Shown: positions 32,580-42,826 of the stretch, one piece after another
Layout of the letters: every line of letters starts with the position of its first letter
Numbering within the stretch: position 1 is the first letter of the stretch
Assembly: GCF_005298075.1 (NCBI RefSeq)
Contig: NZ_SZZH01000001.1
Span: 1,550,001 to 1,614,000 of the forward strand
From: Nakamurella flava
GTDB taxonomy: Bacteria; Actinomycetota; Actinomycetes; Mycobacteriales; Nakamurellaceae
DNA length: 64,000 nucleotides
Reading direction: 5' to 3'
The notes under the pieces: model-generated
What the model was told of the DNA's origin: nothing
Database searches by the model: none
The model's input: only the letters and a program-made list of their open reading frames with translations
Translations under genes and position numbers: made by a program

Positions 32580-33916
32580 CGGGCACCGCCGGGCACCACA
32601 CGCAGCACGGCGCACCGGTCGGGGTCCAGGGTGGCCGCGGCGGACCGGACGTCGTCGGCGGTCACCTCGGCGACCATCCGCGGCAGCTCGGCCAACAGTT
32701 CGGCCCGACCGTGCAACAACTCGAAGACTCCCAGGGACTGTGTGCGGTTCATGATGCTGTCGTTCTCGCGGAAGTGGCCGGAGGCGAAACGGGCGCTGGC
32801 CCGCTGCATCTCGCCGGCGTCGGGGCCGTCGGCGGCCAGTCGCGCGATCTGTTCGTCGGCGGCCTGCAGGACCGCGTCGGCGCTGATCTCCGGCGGGTGC
32901 ACCGCGCCGAGGACGAAGACGTCCGGGTCCCGGGCGTCCAGCGGCCCACCGAGCAGGCCAGGCCCGGCCCAGATTTCGGTGGCCAGTCCCCGCTCGGCGA
33001 CGACCGTGGACTGCAGTCGCCCCGACTCGCCGTCGCTGAGCACCGACCCGAGGACGAGGTGGGCGAGGTACCCGGGCAGGTCGGCCACCGGATCGGGCAG
33101 TCGCCAGCCGACCGCCAAGGCGGGCGCCGGGGCGTGGGCGTCGATGATCTCGCCCTCCCGCCGGCTGGTCGGCCAGGGTTCGCCGAAGTCGGGGCGCTCC
33201 GGCCGGGGTCGGCCGGTGATGTCGCCGAAGTGCCGGTCGATCAACTCCAGCGCGTTCTCCGGGTCGACGTCACCGCAGACGGTCAGCACGGTGTTCGCCG
33301 GCGTGTAATACGTCTGGAAGAACTCCGCGCAGTCCTGCACGGTGGCGGACTGCAGGTCGACGAAATCGCCGTAGCCGTTGTGCGCGTTGGCGAACGAGTC
33401 GAACAGGATGGGCGGCAGCGTGATCCAGGGGAACCCGCCGTAGGGCCGGTTCAGGACGTTCAGCCGGATCTCCTCGCTGACCACGTCGACCTGGTTGGCC
33501 AGGTTCTCCGCGGTGATCTTCGGCGCCCGCAGCCGGTCGGCCTCCAGGAACAACGCGCGTTCCAGGGCGGCGGCCGGCACCACCTCGAAGTAGTCGGTGT
33601 AGTCGGTGTGGGTCGACCCGTTGAAGACACCGCCGGAGGACTGCACGACCCGGAAGTGCTCCAGCTTCGGCAGCGACTCACTGCCCTGGAACATCAGGTG
33701 CTCGAAGAGGTGCGCGAAACCGGTCCGCCCCACGGGCTCGGACCGGAAACCGACGTCCACGTGCACGCACACCCCGACCACCCCGGATCCGGGGTCGGGC
33801 GACACGACGACTCGCAGCCCGTTGGTAAGGGTGCGGCGTTCGATCGGATAGTCGGCAGTGGGGATGCGCCGGGCGCGGGAGGTGCTACGGGGAACGGCTC
33901 GGGTCACTCTGGCCAC
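32576..33916 (-). CDS. M16-family zinc metallopeptidase, catalytic subunit
   Basis: The 446-residue protein has the inverted zinc motif HLFEHLMFQG (HxxEH, about residue 69), followed about 75 residues later by the region that supplies the third ligand Glu (NAHNGYGDF and neighbouring acidics). The second M16 domain carries R-x-x-x-x-x-Y-type features near its end. Degrades or processes peptides, forming a heterodimeric chamber with the neighbour. First gene of the M16-M16-nudC-uvrD2 run. Very basic first 20 residues. Confidence 0.9.
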   Translation of the reverse strand: MARVTRAVPRSTSRARRIPTADYPIERRTLTNGLRVVVSPDPGSGVVGVCVHVDVGFRSEPVGRTGFAHLFEHLMFQGSESLPKLEHFRVVQSSGGVFNGSTHTDYTDYFEVVPAAALERALFLEADRLRAPKITAENLANQVDVVSEEIRLNVLNRPYGGFPWITLPPILFDSFANAHNGYGDFVDLQSATVQDCAEFFQTYYTPANTVLTVCGDVDPENALELIDRHFGDITGRPRPERPDFGEPWPTSRREGEIIDAHAPAPALAVGWRLPDPVADLPGYLAHLVLGSVLSDGESGRLQSTVVAERGLATEIWAGPGLLGGPLDARDPDVFVLGAVHPPEISADAVLQAADEQIARLAADGPDAGEMQRASARFASGHFRENDSIMNRTQSLGVFELLHGRAELLAELPRMVAEVTADDVRSAAATLDPDRCAVLRVVPGGAR

Positions 33917-34009
33917 AGTAGAGCGTGTCCGCGACGGACGAGGCCGACGCGCACGCCGGGGCCCGCAACGGGTTCGCGACCGGTCCGGCGAGGGACGGTC
34001 GAGCGGGTG

Positions 34010-34546
34010 TCAGTCCCGTCCGGACGGCGCTCCGCGGTGGGTGAACAGCTGATCGTGGAGCGTCGTGGCCAGGTCGTCGGGCAGGGGGTGGAACAGTTCC
34101 GACGCCATCGGCCGGTCCGCCGTCGGCGAGTCGTCCTCGCCCGTCTCACCGTCCGGGCGGGCGTGCCGGCCGTATCGGCGGCCCAGCGGATCCAGGGCGG
34201 TCCGGGGCCGCAGCACCGGCTGCTCCTGCGTCGCATCGTCCAGCGGATCGACCGGGTCCAGCCCGGCGTCACCCGGTTCCGAGGCCAGCCCGGTTGCCGA
34301 CCCACCGGCTCCGCCGGCCGGCCGGCCGTCGGCCCGCACGGAGGGTTCCTGACGATCGGACAGGATGAGCAGTCCGACCGCACCGGCCGCCAGCACGGCC
34401 GCGAACACCACCCCGATGGCCAGCGGATTACCCGACGAGCCGGCGGAGTTGCGGACGTAGCCCCAGGTGGCCAGCGCAGCCAGGACTGCCAGCAGAAGAA
34501 CGGCTGCAGCTGCCCCGGCCAGCACGGTCGTTCGACGTTCCTGCAT
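34010..34546 (-). CDS. Hypothetical membrane protein with acidic cytoplasmic-type tail
   Basis: Read from the ATG at 34546, the 178-residue product has two hydrophobic segments (TVLAGAAAAVLLLAVLAALA and LAIGVVFAAVLAAGAVGLLI) joined by a short Ser/Gly loop, and then a long Asp/Pro/Gly-rich tail ending in LHDQLFTHRGAPSGRD. No motif is recognised. Lies alone between the M16 operon and era, with about 145 bases upstream. Confidence 0.7.
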   Translation of the reverse strand: MQERRTTVLAGAAAAVLLLAVLAALATWGYVRNSAGSSGNPLAIGVVFAAVLAAGAVGLLILSDRQEPSVRADGRPAGGAGGSATGLASEPGDAGLDPVDPLDDATQEQPVLRPRTALDPLGRRYGRHARPDGETGEDDSPTADRPMASELFHPLPDDLATTLHDQLFTHRGAPSGRD

Positions 34547-34692
34547 CGGCACCACCCCCGTGTGCCCTCGAGATCTCTCCCGATGATGGCACAGCAGAAG
34601 TACCCCGATCGGGGAAGAAAAGGACACGATCTGGCATCGGCCGGCCGGGTGTCGGCGGCTGGGACCGCCGCGCCGGGGTGGGGGGGCCGGGG

Positions 34693-35661
34693 TCAGTCGA
34701 AGCCGAGTCGGCGGAGCTGCTTCGGATCGCGTTGCCATTCCTTGGCCACGGTGACGTGCAGGTCCAGATACACCCGGGTACCCAGCAGCGCCTCGATCTC
34801 GTGCCGCGCCCGCCGGCCGACGTCGGCCAGCCGGGAGCCCTTGCTGCCCAGCACGATCGCCTTCTGCGACGGGCGCTCGACGTAGATGGTGGCGTAGATG
34901 TCGGTCAGCGGTGGCCGGGTGTCGGACGGGTCCTGCTCGCGCTCCCCCATCTCGCTGACCAGCACGGCCAACGAGTGCGGCAGCTCGTCACGGACCCCGA
35001 GGAGCGCGGCCTCGCGGATGAGTTCGGAGATGCGGGTCTCCAGCGGCTCGTCGGTCACCTCGGCGTCGGGGTAGAACCGCGGCCCCTCGGGCAGCTGGGC
35101 GATCAGCACGTCGGTGAGCACGTCGACCTGCTCGCCGCGGGTGGCCGACACCGGGACGATCTCGGCGGACGGGAGCAGTTCGGCGGCGGCCTGCAGGGCC
35201 ACGGCCAGCGCTTCGCGGGACACCGTGTCGACCTTGGTGAGGATGCCGACCACCGGCGTGCCCTTGGCCTGCTCGGCCAGGTCGGCGGCGATGCGTCGGT
35301 CCCCGGGACCGATCTTCTCGTTGGCCGGGAGGCAGAAACCCACCACGTCGACGTCCGACCACACCGAACGGACCAGGTCCCCCAGTCGCTCGCCCAGCAG
35401 GGTGCGTGGCCGGTGCATCCCCGGGGTGTCGACCAGCACGAGCTGCGCGTCGGGTCGGGTGACGATGCCGCGCACCGCGCGGCGGGTGGTCTGCGGCTTG
35501 TCCGAGGTGATGGCGACCTTCTCGCCGACCATCGCGTTGAGCAGCGTCGACTTGCCGGCGTTCGGGCGGCCGACGAAGCAGCCGAAGCCGGACCGGTGCC
35601 CCGGCGGGGTGTCGGGGAAGGCGAAACCGCCGGCCGGCTGGGGGGATTCGGGGGTGCTCAC
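34693..35661 (-). CDS. era: GTPase Era
   Basis: Ribosome-assembly GTPase that binds 16S rRNA near its 3' end. GTPase motifs: G1 GRPNAGKSTLLN (residue about 33), G2 PQTTRR, G3 DTPGMHR, G4 TKVD, G5 SATRGEQ. The C-terminal KH domain carries VLGSKGSRLADVGRRARHEI. Length of 322 residues is normal. The GTG start overlaps the stop of the cytidine-deaminase-like gene. Last gene of the phoH-ybeY-CNNM-era operon. Confidence 0.96.
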   Translation of the reverse strand: MSTPESPQPAGGFAFPDTPPGHRSGFGCFVGRPNAGKSTLLNAMVGEKVAITSDKPQTTRRAVRGIVTRPDAQLVLVDTPGMHRPRTLLGERLGDLVRSVWSDVDVVGFCLPANEKIGPGDRRIAADLAEQAKGTPVVGILTKVDTVSREALAVALQAAAELLPSAEIVPVSATRGEQVDVLTDVLIAQLPEGPRFYPDAEVTDEPLETRISELIREAALLGVRDELPHSLAVLVSEMGEREQDPSDTRPPLTDIYATIYVERPSQKAIVLGSKGSRLADVGRRARHEIEALLGTRVYLDLHVTVAKEWQRDPKQLRRLGFD

Positions 35662-36032
35662 GGGGCCGTCGTCCCCACGACGGAGCCGTCCGGGGCGGCC
35701 AGGATCAGCAGCGGCGCCCCGAGGTCGCGGGCGACCGCCCGTGAGGCCTCGTCGATGTCGTCGACGGAAGGCGCACCGGACACCAGCACCACCGCCTCGA
35801 GCTCGTCGGCCGCCGAGGCGACCGCGGTGGCGACGGCGGCCTGTACGGCGGTCAGCCGCAGGGACGGCAGCGCCACCGACGCGGCGGCGTAGGTCCGGCC
35901 GTCGGTGTCGCGGACCGCGGCTCCCTCGGCGGCGCCGGCCCGGCCGCGGGCCCCCCGGGCCAACGTGAGGAGTTTCGCGTCCTCCGGGTCGAGGCTGGGG
36001 GTGTCCGGGCTCACCGGGCTCTGCGCAGTCAT
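35658..36032 (-). CDS. Cytidine-deaminase-like pseudoenzyme
   Basis: The 124-residue product has the cytidine-deaminase outline (LTLARGARGRAGAAEGAAV, TYAAASVALPSLRLTAVQAA), but the zinc motifs are missing. The first helix that should carry H/C-A-E has no such residues (ALPSLRLTAVQAAVATAV), and no PCxxC follows. Genes of this type lie between the CNNM and era genes in many actinobacteria, often annotated as cytidine deaminase. Probably a binding or structural partner, not a deaminase. Overlaps era and the CNNM gene. Confidence 0.8.
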   Translation of the reverse strand: MTAQSPVSPDTPSLDPEDAKLLTLARGARGRAGAAEGAAVRDTDGRTYAAASVALPSLRLTAVQAAVATAVASAADELEAVVLVSGAPSVDDIDEASRAVARDLGAPLLILAAPDGSVVGTTAP

Positions 36033-37600
36033 CCGGCCGATTCTCCCCGACCGGGCTGCGCGTCAGGACCGTCGTCCGCCGGACGGGACTCCTCGGCCCG
36101 CTCCTGCCGTTCCCGTTCGGCCCGTCGCTCCGCGCGCCGCCGGGCCTTCTCCCGGGCCTTCTCGCGCTCCTTGCGTTCCCGTTCCTTGCGTTCACGCTTC
36201 TCGCGCTCGCGCTTCTCCCGCTCCTTCTTGTCGCGGTCGCGCTGCTCCTTCTCGCGCCGTTCCCGCTCGACCGGGCTCTCGTCCGGGTCGTCCCCGGAGT
36301 GCTCCTCGGGCGCCCGCTCGGGCTCGTCGGGGACCCGTTCGACGAGCACGCTGAGCACCCGGGGGCGGCCCCGGCGGTCGGTACCGGGTTCACCGACCAG
36401 TCGCAGGCCGGCGATCTCGGCCTCGGACCCGGGCAGCGGCACCCGGCCGATCTGCTGGGCGAGCAGACCGCCCACGGTGTCGACGTCCTCGGTGTCGATA
36501 TCGACGTCGAACAGTTCGGCCAGCTCGTCGACCGGCAGCCGGGCCGACACCCGCACCCGGTCGCCGTCGAGATGCTCGATGGGATCGGGGGTGTCCTGGT
36601 CGTACTCGTCGGTGATCTCGCCGACGATCTCCTCGAGCAGGTCCTCGATGGTGGCGATGCCGGCGGTGCCGCCGTACTCGTCGACGATGACGGCGAAATG
36701 GTTGTGGGTGCGCTGCATGTCGCGGAGCAGCACGTCGATGTTCTTGGACTCCGGCACGAACGCCGGCTCCCGCATCAGCTCGCGCAGGAGCGGCCCCGGC
36801 TCGCCGGGGGCCATGGACAAGGCCCGGTCGAGCATGTCCTTGACGTGCACGACGCCCAGCACGTCGTCCAGGTCCTCCCCGACGACCGGGACCCGGGAGA
36901 AACCGGAGCGGTTCGCCAGCTGCATGGCCTGCCGCAGCGACTTGCCGTCCTCAATCCACACGACGTCGGTCCGCGGCACCATCACCTCCCGCACGATGGT
37001 GTCGCCGAGATCGAAGACGCTCTGCAGCATCTCCCGTTCGGTTTCCTCGACGACGCCGCGACTGCCGGCGATGTCGACCAGCTCACGCAGCTCCAGGTCG
37101 GAGGTGAAGGGGCCCTCCCGGAATCCACGGCCCGGGGTCAGGGCGTTGCCGAGCACGATGAGGAGCGAGGCCACCGGCGACAGCACCCGGGCAATGGCCC
37201 GGGTCGGCCGGGCGGCGAGCAGCCCGATCGAATACGGGTGCTGCCGGCCGACGGTGCGCGGGGCGACACCGATGACCACGTAGCAGATGACGATCATGAC
37301 CGCCACGACCAGCAGGGCCACGCTGACCAGGAAACCCCAGGTGGAGAAGGCGACCGCGGCGACCAGCACGGTCGCCGTCAGTTCGGCCGACACCCGCAGC
37401 AGCAACAGCAGGTTGGTGTAGCGGGGCCGGTCCTCGAGGATCGTCGACAGGGCGTCCGCGCTGCGGCGGCCCTCTCGGACCAGCTCGTCGACCCGGGCCG
37501 GCGAGGCCGTCGTGATGGCCGCATCGGCCGCAGCGAAGATGCCCGCGATGGGCAGCAGCGCCGCGGCCAGCACCAGGGACAGGATGTCGGTGGCGCCCAC
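36029..37600 (-). CDS. CNNM/CorC-type membrane protein with CBS domains and charged tail
   Basis: The 523-residue protein has an N-terminal DUF21 membrane domain (three to four helices, e.g. ILSLVLAAALLPIAGIFAA), a CBS pair (about 200-330, with EVMVPRTDVVWIEDG and HFAVIVDEYGGTAGI), a CorC transporter-associated domain (about 340-420), and a C-terminal tail of about 90 residues made of Glu/Arg/Lys repeats. Family members transport or sense Mg2+/Co2+. The tail is not part of the family core. GTG start seven bases after the ybeY stop. Confidence 0.9.
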   Translation of the reverse strand: MGATDILSLVLAAALLPIAGIFAAADAAITTASPARVDELVREGRRSADALSTILEDRPRYTNLLLLLRVSAELTATVLVAAVAFSTWGFLVSVALLVVAVMIVICYVVIGVAPRTVGRQHPYSIGLLAARPTRAIARVLSPVASLLIVLGNALTPGRGFREGPFTSDLELRELVDIAGSRGVVEETEREMLQSVFDLGDTIVREVMVPRTDVVWIEDGKSLRQAMQLANRSGFSRVPVVGEDLDDVLGVVHVKDMLDRALSMAPGEPGPLLRELMREPAFVPESKNIDVLLRDMQRTHNHFAVIVDEYGGTAGIATIEDLLEEIVGEITDEYDQDTPDPIEHLDGDRVRVSARLPVDELAELFDVDIDTEDVDTVGGLLAQQIGRVPLPGSEAEIAGLRLVGEPGTDRRGRPRVLSVLVERVPDEPERAPEEHSGDDPDESPVERERREKEQRDRDKKEREKREREKRERKERERKEREKAREKARRRAERRAERERQERAEESRPADDGPDAQPGRGESAG

Positions 37601-37606
37601 CGGGGA

Positions 37607-38205
37607 TCAGCCCCGGCCGGGAGCCTGGCCCGGAGCCGTCCCGGAGCCGCCGCCCTGGACCGCGGGGCCGTCGGCGCCGCTGTCGGTCCAGCCCACGGCG
37701 TCGAGCACCGCGGCGTCGACGTCGGCCAGCCGGGACCGTCGGGCCTGGGCCGCGCGCCGGTCGCGCCATCGGTCCAGCAGTTCGTTCTGCAGGCGGAACA
37801 TCTCCCGCTCCTCGGCCGGTTCCGCGTGGTCGTACCCGAGCAGGTGCAGCACGCCGTGCACGGTCAGCAGGTGGAGCTCGTCGTCGAGCGCGTGCCCGGC
37901 GCTGGCGGCCTGCGGAGCGGCGACCGCCGGACACAGCACGATGTCGCCCAGCAGGGCCGGCCCCGGGCCGGCCTCGTCGGGTCGGCGGGCCGTCTCCAGC
38001 TCGTCCATCGGGAAGCTCATCACGTCGGTCGGGCCGTCTTCACCCATCCATTTGACGTGCAGCTCGGTCATCGCCTCGACGTCGAGCAGCAGCACCGACA
38101 ATTCGGCGAGCGGATTGATGCCCATTTCGTCGAGGGCGAACCGGGCGACCGAGATCAGCGACACCTCGTCGACGGCCACCCCGGATTCGTTGGCGACCTC
38201 GATGC

Positions 38206-38209
<4 letters not shown>
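37607..38209 (-). CDS. ybeY: Endoribonuclease YbeY
   Basis: The zinc-binding H3 motif [11 protein letters not shown] is intact at about residue 120 (GxxHLxGYDH family pattern), with [10 protein letters not shown] upstream. Functions in 16S rRNA 3'-end maturation and ribosome quality control. The 200-residue length includes a Gly/Pro-rich tail of about 50 residues beyond the usual 150. The ATG at 38209 overlaps the phoH stop (ATGA). Confidence 0.95.
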
Positions 38210-39345
<1,136 letters not shown>

Positions 39346-39476
39346 CGGGGGCCTTGCCTTCTTTCACCGACACGAGGGGCGTACCGGTCGGTTGGTGCCC
39401 CACCCAGGGGTCACCGAACCGCCGATCACGCTGAACGCATCCATGCTACCGGCGGCGATCATGGGGTTTTCGGGAC

Positions 39477-39830
39477 TCACCCGGGCGGCCAGCCCATGGG
39501 GCGTCCGCCGAGCACGTGCAGGTGGGCGTGGAACACCGACTGCCCCACCCCGGCCCCGGTGTTCAGCACGCCCCGGTAACCGCTCTCGGTCAGTCCTTCG
39601 GCCCGGGCCACGTCGTCGGCGACGGTGAAGACCTCGGCGAGCATCTCGGGGTCGGCCGCCGCCAGCTCGGCCGCGTTCTCGTAGTGGTCGGCCGGCACGA
39701 CCAGCACGTGGGTCGGCGCCTGCGGATTGATGTCCCGGAAGGCGACGGCCCGTTCGCCGCGGGCGACCAGGTCGGCCGGGATCCGACCGGTCACGATGCC
39801 GCAGAACAGGCAGTCGGAGTTGGTGGTCAT
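39477..39830 (-). CDS. HIT-family nucleotide hydrolase
   Basis: The 117-residue protein has CLFCGIVTGRIPADLV near the N-terminus and the histidine triad VFHAHLHVLGG near the C-terminus (HxHxHxx), typical of HinT-like phosphoramidase/AMP-hydrolases. The two N-terminal cysteines may hold zinc, as is usual. It precedes phoH on the same strand by about 130 bases. Confidence 0.94.
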   Translation of the reverse strand: MTTNSDCLFCGIVTGRIPADLVARGERAVAFRDINPQAPTHVLVVPADHYENAAELAAADPEMLAEVFTVADDVARAEGLTESGYRGVLNTGAGVGQSVFHAHLHVLGGRPMGWPPG

Positions 39831-39885
39831 GGCGTGAAACTAACCTGCGGCTGACCGGGGCGCCCAGCCGGCCCGGGCGCGGGGG

Positions 39886-40674
39886 TCACACCATGCGGAG
39901 CAGCTGCTCCCGGCACACCGACCAGGCGTGATGGTCCGGGTCGATCATCTCCATGTGCCCCACTCCGGGCAGCACGATCAGCCGCGCCGGGTCACCGGCG
40001 TGCTGCGCGGCGGCCACGTACCGCTCGGACTGCGAGAGCGGCACGGTGTCGTCGGCGTCGCCGTGGACGGCGACGACCCGGCCGCCGTCGCCGACGTGGG
40101 CCATCGGCGAGGCGTGGTGGTAGCGCTGCGGCATCGAGCGCGGCGCGCCCTCCATCATGGCCACCACGGCGCCGTCGCCGAGGTTCTCGTCGGCCGCAGA
40201 CACCAGGTCCAGCAGGCCGGCCTGGGCGACCGCCCCGACGACCGGGACGTGCGGCTCCCCGGGACCGGCCGATCCGGCCGTCCCCCACCGCAACGACCGG
40301 CGATGGGCCAGCCAACCGGCGAGATGACCACCGGCCGAGTGCCCGACGGCGGCGACGCGGTCGAGCAGCAGCCGCCCCTCCGCGGCCTGCTGGCCGAAGA
40401 AGGCCAAGGAGTCGACGGCGCGCGCGACATCGGCCAGCGTGGTCGGCCAGCCGCCCCCTTCGCCGACGCGCCGGTACTCGATCACGGCGGCCCCGACGCC
40501 GTACCGGGTGAGATCGCGTCCGAGGGGTTCGGCCAGCTCCGCGCCGTAGCGGGCCCGCCAGTACCCGCCGTGGATCACCACCGCGACCGGGATGTGCGTC
40601 CCGGTGGGCAGGTACAGCTGGACGGTCTGGCTGGGGTGCGGACCGTAGGACCAGGTGTGCTCGTCCCGCCTCAT
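39886..40674 (-). CDS. Alpha/beta hydrolase (esterase-lipase-like)
   Basis: The 262-residue protein has the oxyanion loop VVIHGGYWRARYG, the nucleophile elbow VAAVGHSAGGHLAGWLA (GHSAG), an Asp in AVHGDADDTVPL and a catalytic His in LPGVGHMEMID, so the triad is complete. The HGGYW signature suggests the kynurenine-formamidase/carboxylesterase-like group. Substrate unknown. Its ATG overlaps the rsmE stop (ATGA), so the two are co-translated. Confidence 0.9.
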   Translation of the reverse strand: MRRDEHTWSYGPHPSQTVQLYLPTGTHIPVAVVIHGGYWRARYGAELAEPLGRDLTRYGVGAAVIEYRRVGEGGGWPTTLADVARAVDSLAFFGQQAAEGRLLLDRVAAVGHSAGGHLAGWLAHRRSLRWGTAGSAGPGEPHVPVVGAVAQAGLLDLVSAADENLGDGAVVAMMEGAPRSMPQRYHHASPMAHVGDGGRVVAVHGDADDTVPLSQSERYVAAAQHAGDPARLIVLPGVGHMEMIDPDHHAWSVCREQLLRMV

Positions 40675-41417
40675 GCGTCCACCTGCGTCCACCGGTCGGT
40701 CAGCACGCCCAGCGCGCCGAGGGCCACCGCCCCGGCCGTCGAAGTGCGCAGCACCTGCGGACCCAATCGGACGGCGCGGGCGCCGGCGGCCGTGAACGCA
40801 GCCAGCTCGTCGTCGTCGACGCCGCCTTCCGGGCCGACGACCAGCACCACTTCGCCAGCCGCAGGCAGCGGCACGGCGGTCAGGGGGTCGGTGGCCGATT
40901 CGTGCAGCACCAGAGCCGCATCGGCGGCGGCCAGAAGCCCGGCCACCTCGCGGGTGGACGCGACCGGCCGCACCGGGGGCACCCAGGACCGCCGGGACTG
41001 CTTGGCGGCCTCCCGGGCCGTCGCCGTCCACCGGGCCAGCCCCTTGGGTGCGCGCTCCGGTGACCAGCGGGTCACACAGCGGCGGGCCGACCACGGCACG
41101 ATCGCGTCGATGCCGGCCTCCGTCGCCAGCTCGACGGCGAGTTCGCCGCGTTCGCCCTTGGGCAGGGCCTGCACCAGCGTGACCCGGACGGCCGGTGCCG
41201 GGACGGTCGTCGCCGCGGCGACGTCCAGCTCGACCTCTGACTTTCCGGTACCGACCACGGTCGCCACCGCGTTCCGGCCGAGACCATCGGTCAGCAGCAC
41301 CGTCTCACCGGGCCGCACCCGCCGCACCGTGGCCGCGTGCCGCCCCTCCGGCCCGGTCAACCGGAACGACCCGGCGGCGGGCAGTCGGTCGACGAGGAAG
41401 AACGCCTCACCCACCAC
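40671..41417 (-). CDS. rsmE: 16S rRNA m3U1498 methyltransferase
   Basis: The SPOUT methyltransferase has an N-terminal RNA-binding domain (EGRHAATVRRVRPGETVLL) and the C-terminal knot with VGPEGGVDDDEL and LGPQVLRTSTAGAVAL, hallmark RsmE sequences that bind S-adenosylmethionine. 248 residues, normal length. It lies downstream of dnaJ in the heat-shock run, with a 164-base spacer filled by a tandem repeat. Confidence 0.95.
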   Translation of the reverse strand: MVGEAFFLVDRLPAAGSFRLTGPEGRHAATVRRVRPGETVLLTDGLGRNAVATVVGTGKSEVELDVAAATTVPAPAVRVTLVQALPKGERGELAVELATEAGIDAIVPWSARRCVTRWSPERAPKGLARWTATAREAAKQSRRSWVPPVRPVASTREVAGLLAAADAALVLHESATDPLTAVPLPAAGEVVLVVGPEGGVDDDELAAFTAAGARAVRLGPQVLRTSTAGAVALGALGVLTDRWTQVDA

Positions 41418-41430
41418 GAGTCAGCCCCAT

Positions 41431-41587
41431 GTTCACCGGCGGGCGGCGCTCCGCTCCTCGGCGCCCTGGGGGCACCTGCGGGTGCTCACTGGCCACCGGC
41501 TCAACGCCTACGTTCGCCGGCTGGCGGCGCTCCGCTCCTCGGCGCCCTGAGGGCACCTGCGGGTGCTCACTGGCCACCGGCTCAACG
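41431..41587. repeat. Tandem 76-bp direct repeat between dnaJ and rsmE
   Basis: Unit 1 is 41431-41506 and unit 2 is 41512-41587, with 73 of 76 positions identical. Each unit contains GGCGC...GCGCC and GCACCTGCGGGTGC inverted repeats that could form two hairpins. The second copy includes the last two sense codons of dnaJ and its stop. The section shows no open gene and could be a dispersed element or attenuator pair. Confidence 0.85.
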
Positions 41588-42745
41588 ACCGGCGAAGGAA
41601 TCGCGGATGCGCGAGAAGAACCCGCCGTGCGCCCGGGCTGACAGCTCGGGCTGCTCCTCGCCCCGCAGCTGGGCCAGTTCGCGCAGCAGTTCGGCCTGCC
41701 GACCGTCCACCCGGTTCGGGGTGACGACCTCCAGGTGCACGTGCAGATTGCCGTTCCCGGTGCCGCGCAGCCGGGGCATGCCCTGGTTGCGCAGGGTCAG
41801 CACGGTGCCGGACTGGGTGCCGGGCTGGATGTCGATGTCCTCCACCGACTGCAGGGTCTGCAGACCGAGCGAGGTGCCGAGCGCGGCCGCCGTCATGGGC
41901 AGTTGCACGGTGCAGTGCAGGTCGATCCCGTCGCGGGTGAACCGCTCGTGCGCCTGCTCGGTGACCTCGACGTACAGGTCGCCCGGCGCACCGCCGCCGG
42001 GGCCGACCTCGCCCTGACCGGCCAGCCGGACGCGGATGCCGTCACCGACCCCGGCGGGGATGTTGGCGCGGACGGTGCGGCGGGTGCGGACCCGGCCGTC
42101 GCCGGAACACTGCCGACACGGCTCCGGGATGACCTCGCCGAAACCGCGGCAGACCGGGCAGGCGCGGGACGTCACGACCTGGCCGAGCAACGACCGCTGG
42201 ATCTGCTGGATCTCGCCGGCACCCTTGCAGGTGTCACAGGTGGCGGTGCTGGTCCCGGGGGCGCAGCCGTTGCCGTGACACAGCGAGCAGAGTGCCGCGG
42301 TGTCGACGGTGAGGTCCTTGGCCACCCCGGTCGCGCACTCCTCCAGGGTCAGCTCGACGGGGATCAGCGCGTCCTCGCCCTGCCGGACGCGGGAGCGCGG
42401 GCCGCGTCCGCGACCACCTCCGCCGCCCCCGCCGAAGAAAGCGTCCATGATGTCGCCCAGGCCCATGCCACCGAACGGGTCGCCCATCCCGCCGCCGGGG
42501 CCACCGGCCCCGCCGCCGGGGGACAGCGGGTCGCCGCCTAGGTCGACGACCTGCCGCTTGGCCGGGTCGGAGAGCACCTCGTAGGCCGCGGTCACGTCCT
42601 TGAACCGCTGCTGGGCGGCCGGGTCCGGGTTGACGTCCGGATGGAGCTCGCGGGCCAGCTTGCGGTAGGCGCGCTTGATCTCGTCGGCCGAGGCGCCCTT
42701 GGACACCCCGAGCAGGCCGTAATAGTCGCGTGCCACGCTCTGCAC
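41582..42745 (-). CDS. dnaJ: Chaperone DnaJ (zinc-finger type)
   Basis: Complete type-I DnaJ: J domain ([23 protein letters not shown] in ELHPDVN), a Gly/Phe-rich region, four CxxCxGxG zinc repeats (e.g. [27 protein letters not shown]), and the C-terminal substrate-binding domain. Co-chaperone of DnaK. The start is ambiguous: TTG 42748, GTG 42745 or GTG 42736. The GTG at 42745 is preferred because GGAAGG lies six bases upstream. The third lies closest to the family start (ARDYYGLLG). Second gene of the hrcA operon. Confidence 0.95.
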   Translation of the reverse strand: MQSVARDYYGLLGVSKGASADEIKRAYRKLARELHPDVNPDPAAQQRFKDVTAAYEVLSDPAKRQVVDLGGDPLSPGGGAGGPGGGMGDPFGGMGLGDIMDAFFGGGGGGGRGRGPRSRVRQGEDALIPVELTLEECATGVAKDLTVDTAALCSLCHGNGCAPGTSTATCDTCKGAGEIQQIQRSLLGQVVTSRACPVCRGFGEVIPEPCRQCSGDGRVRTRRTVRANIPAGVGDGIRVRLAGQGEVGPGGGAPGDLYVEVTEQAHERFTRDGIDLHCTVQLPMTAAALGTSLGLQTLQSVEDIDIQPGTQSGTVLTLRNQGMPRLRGTGNGNLHVHLEVVTPNRVDGRQAELLRELAQLRGEEQPELSARAHGGFFSRIRDSFAGR

Positions 42746-42826
42746 CAATTGCCTTCCGTCAGAATTCTTCGATCAGCCGCATTGCTGTTGTTCGGTCACC
42801 ACGGTGCGCCCGCGGAATGCGGGGCC

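Noticed and set aside
41431-41587. CRISPR array suggested by a repeat in the dnaJ-rsmE gap
   Set aside because: Only two copies with a 76-bp unit and a five-base gap, no spacers, and no cas genes. A tandem repeat, not CRISPR.
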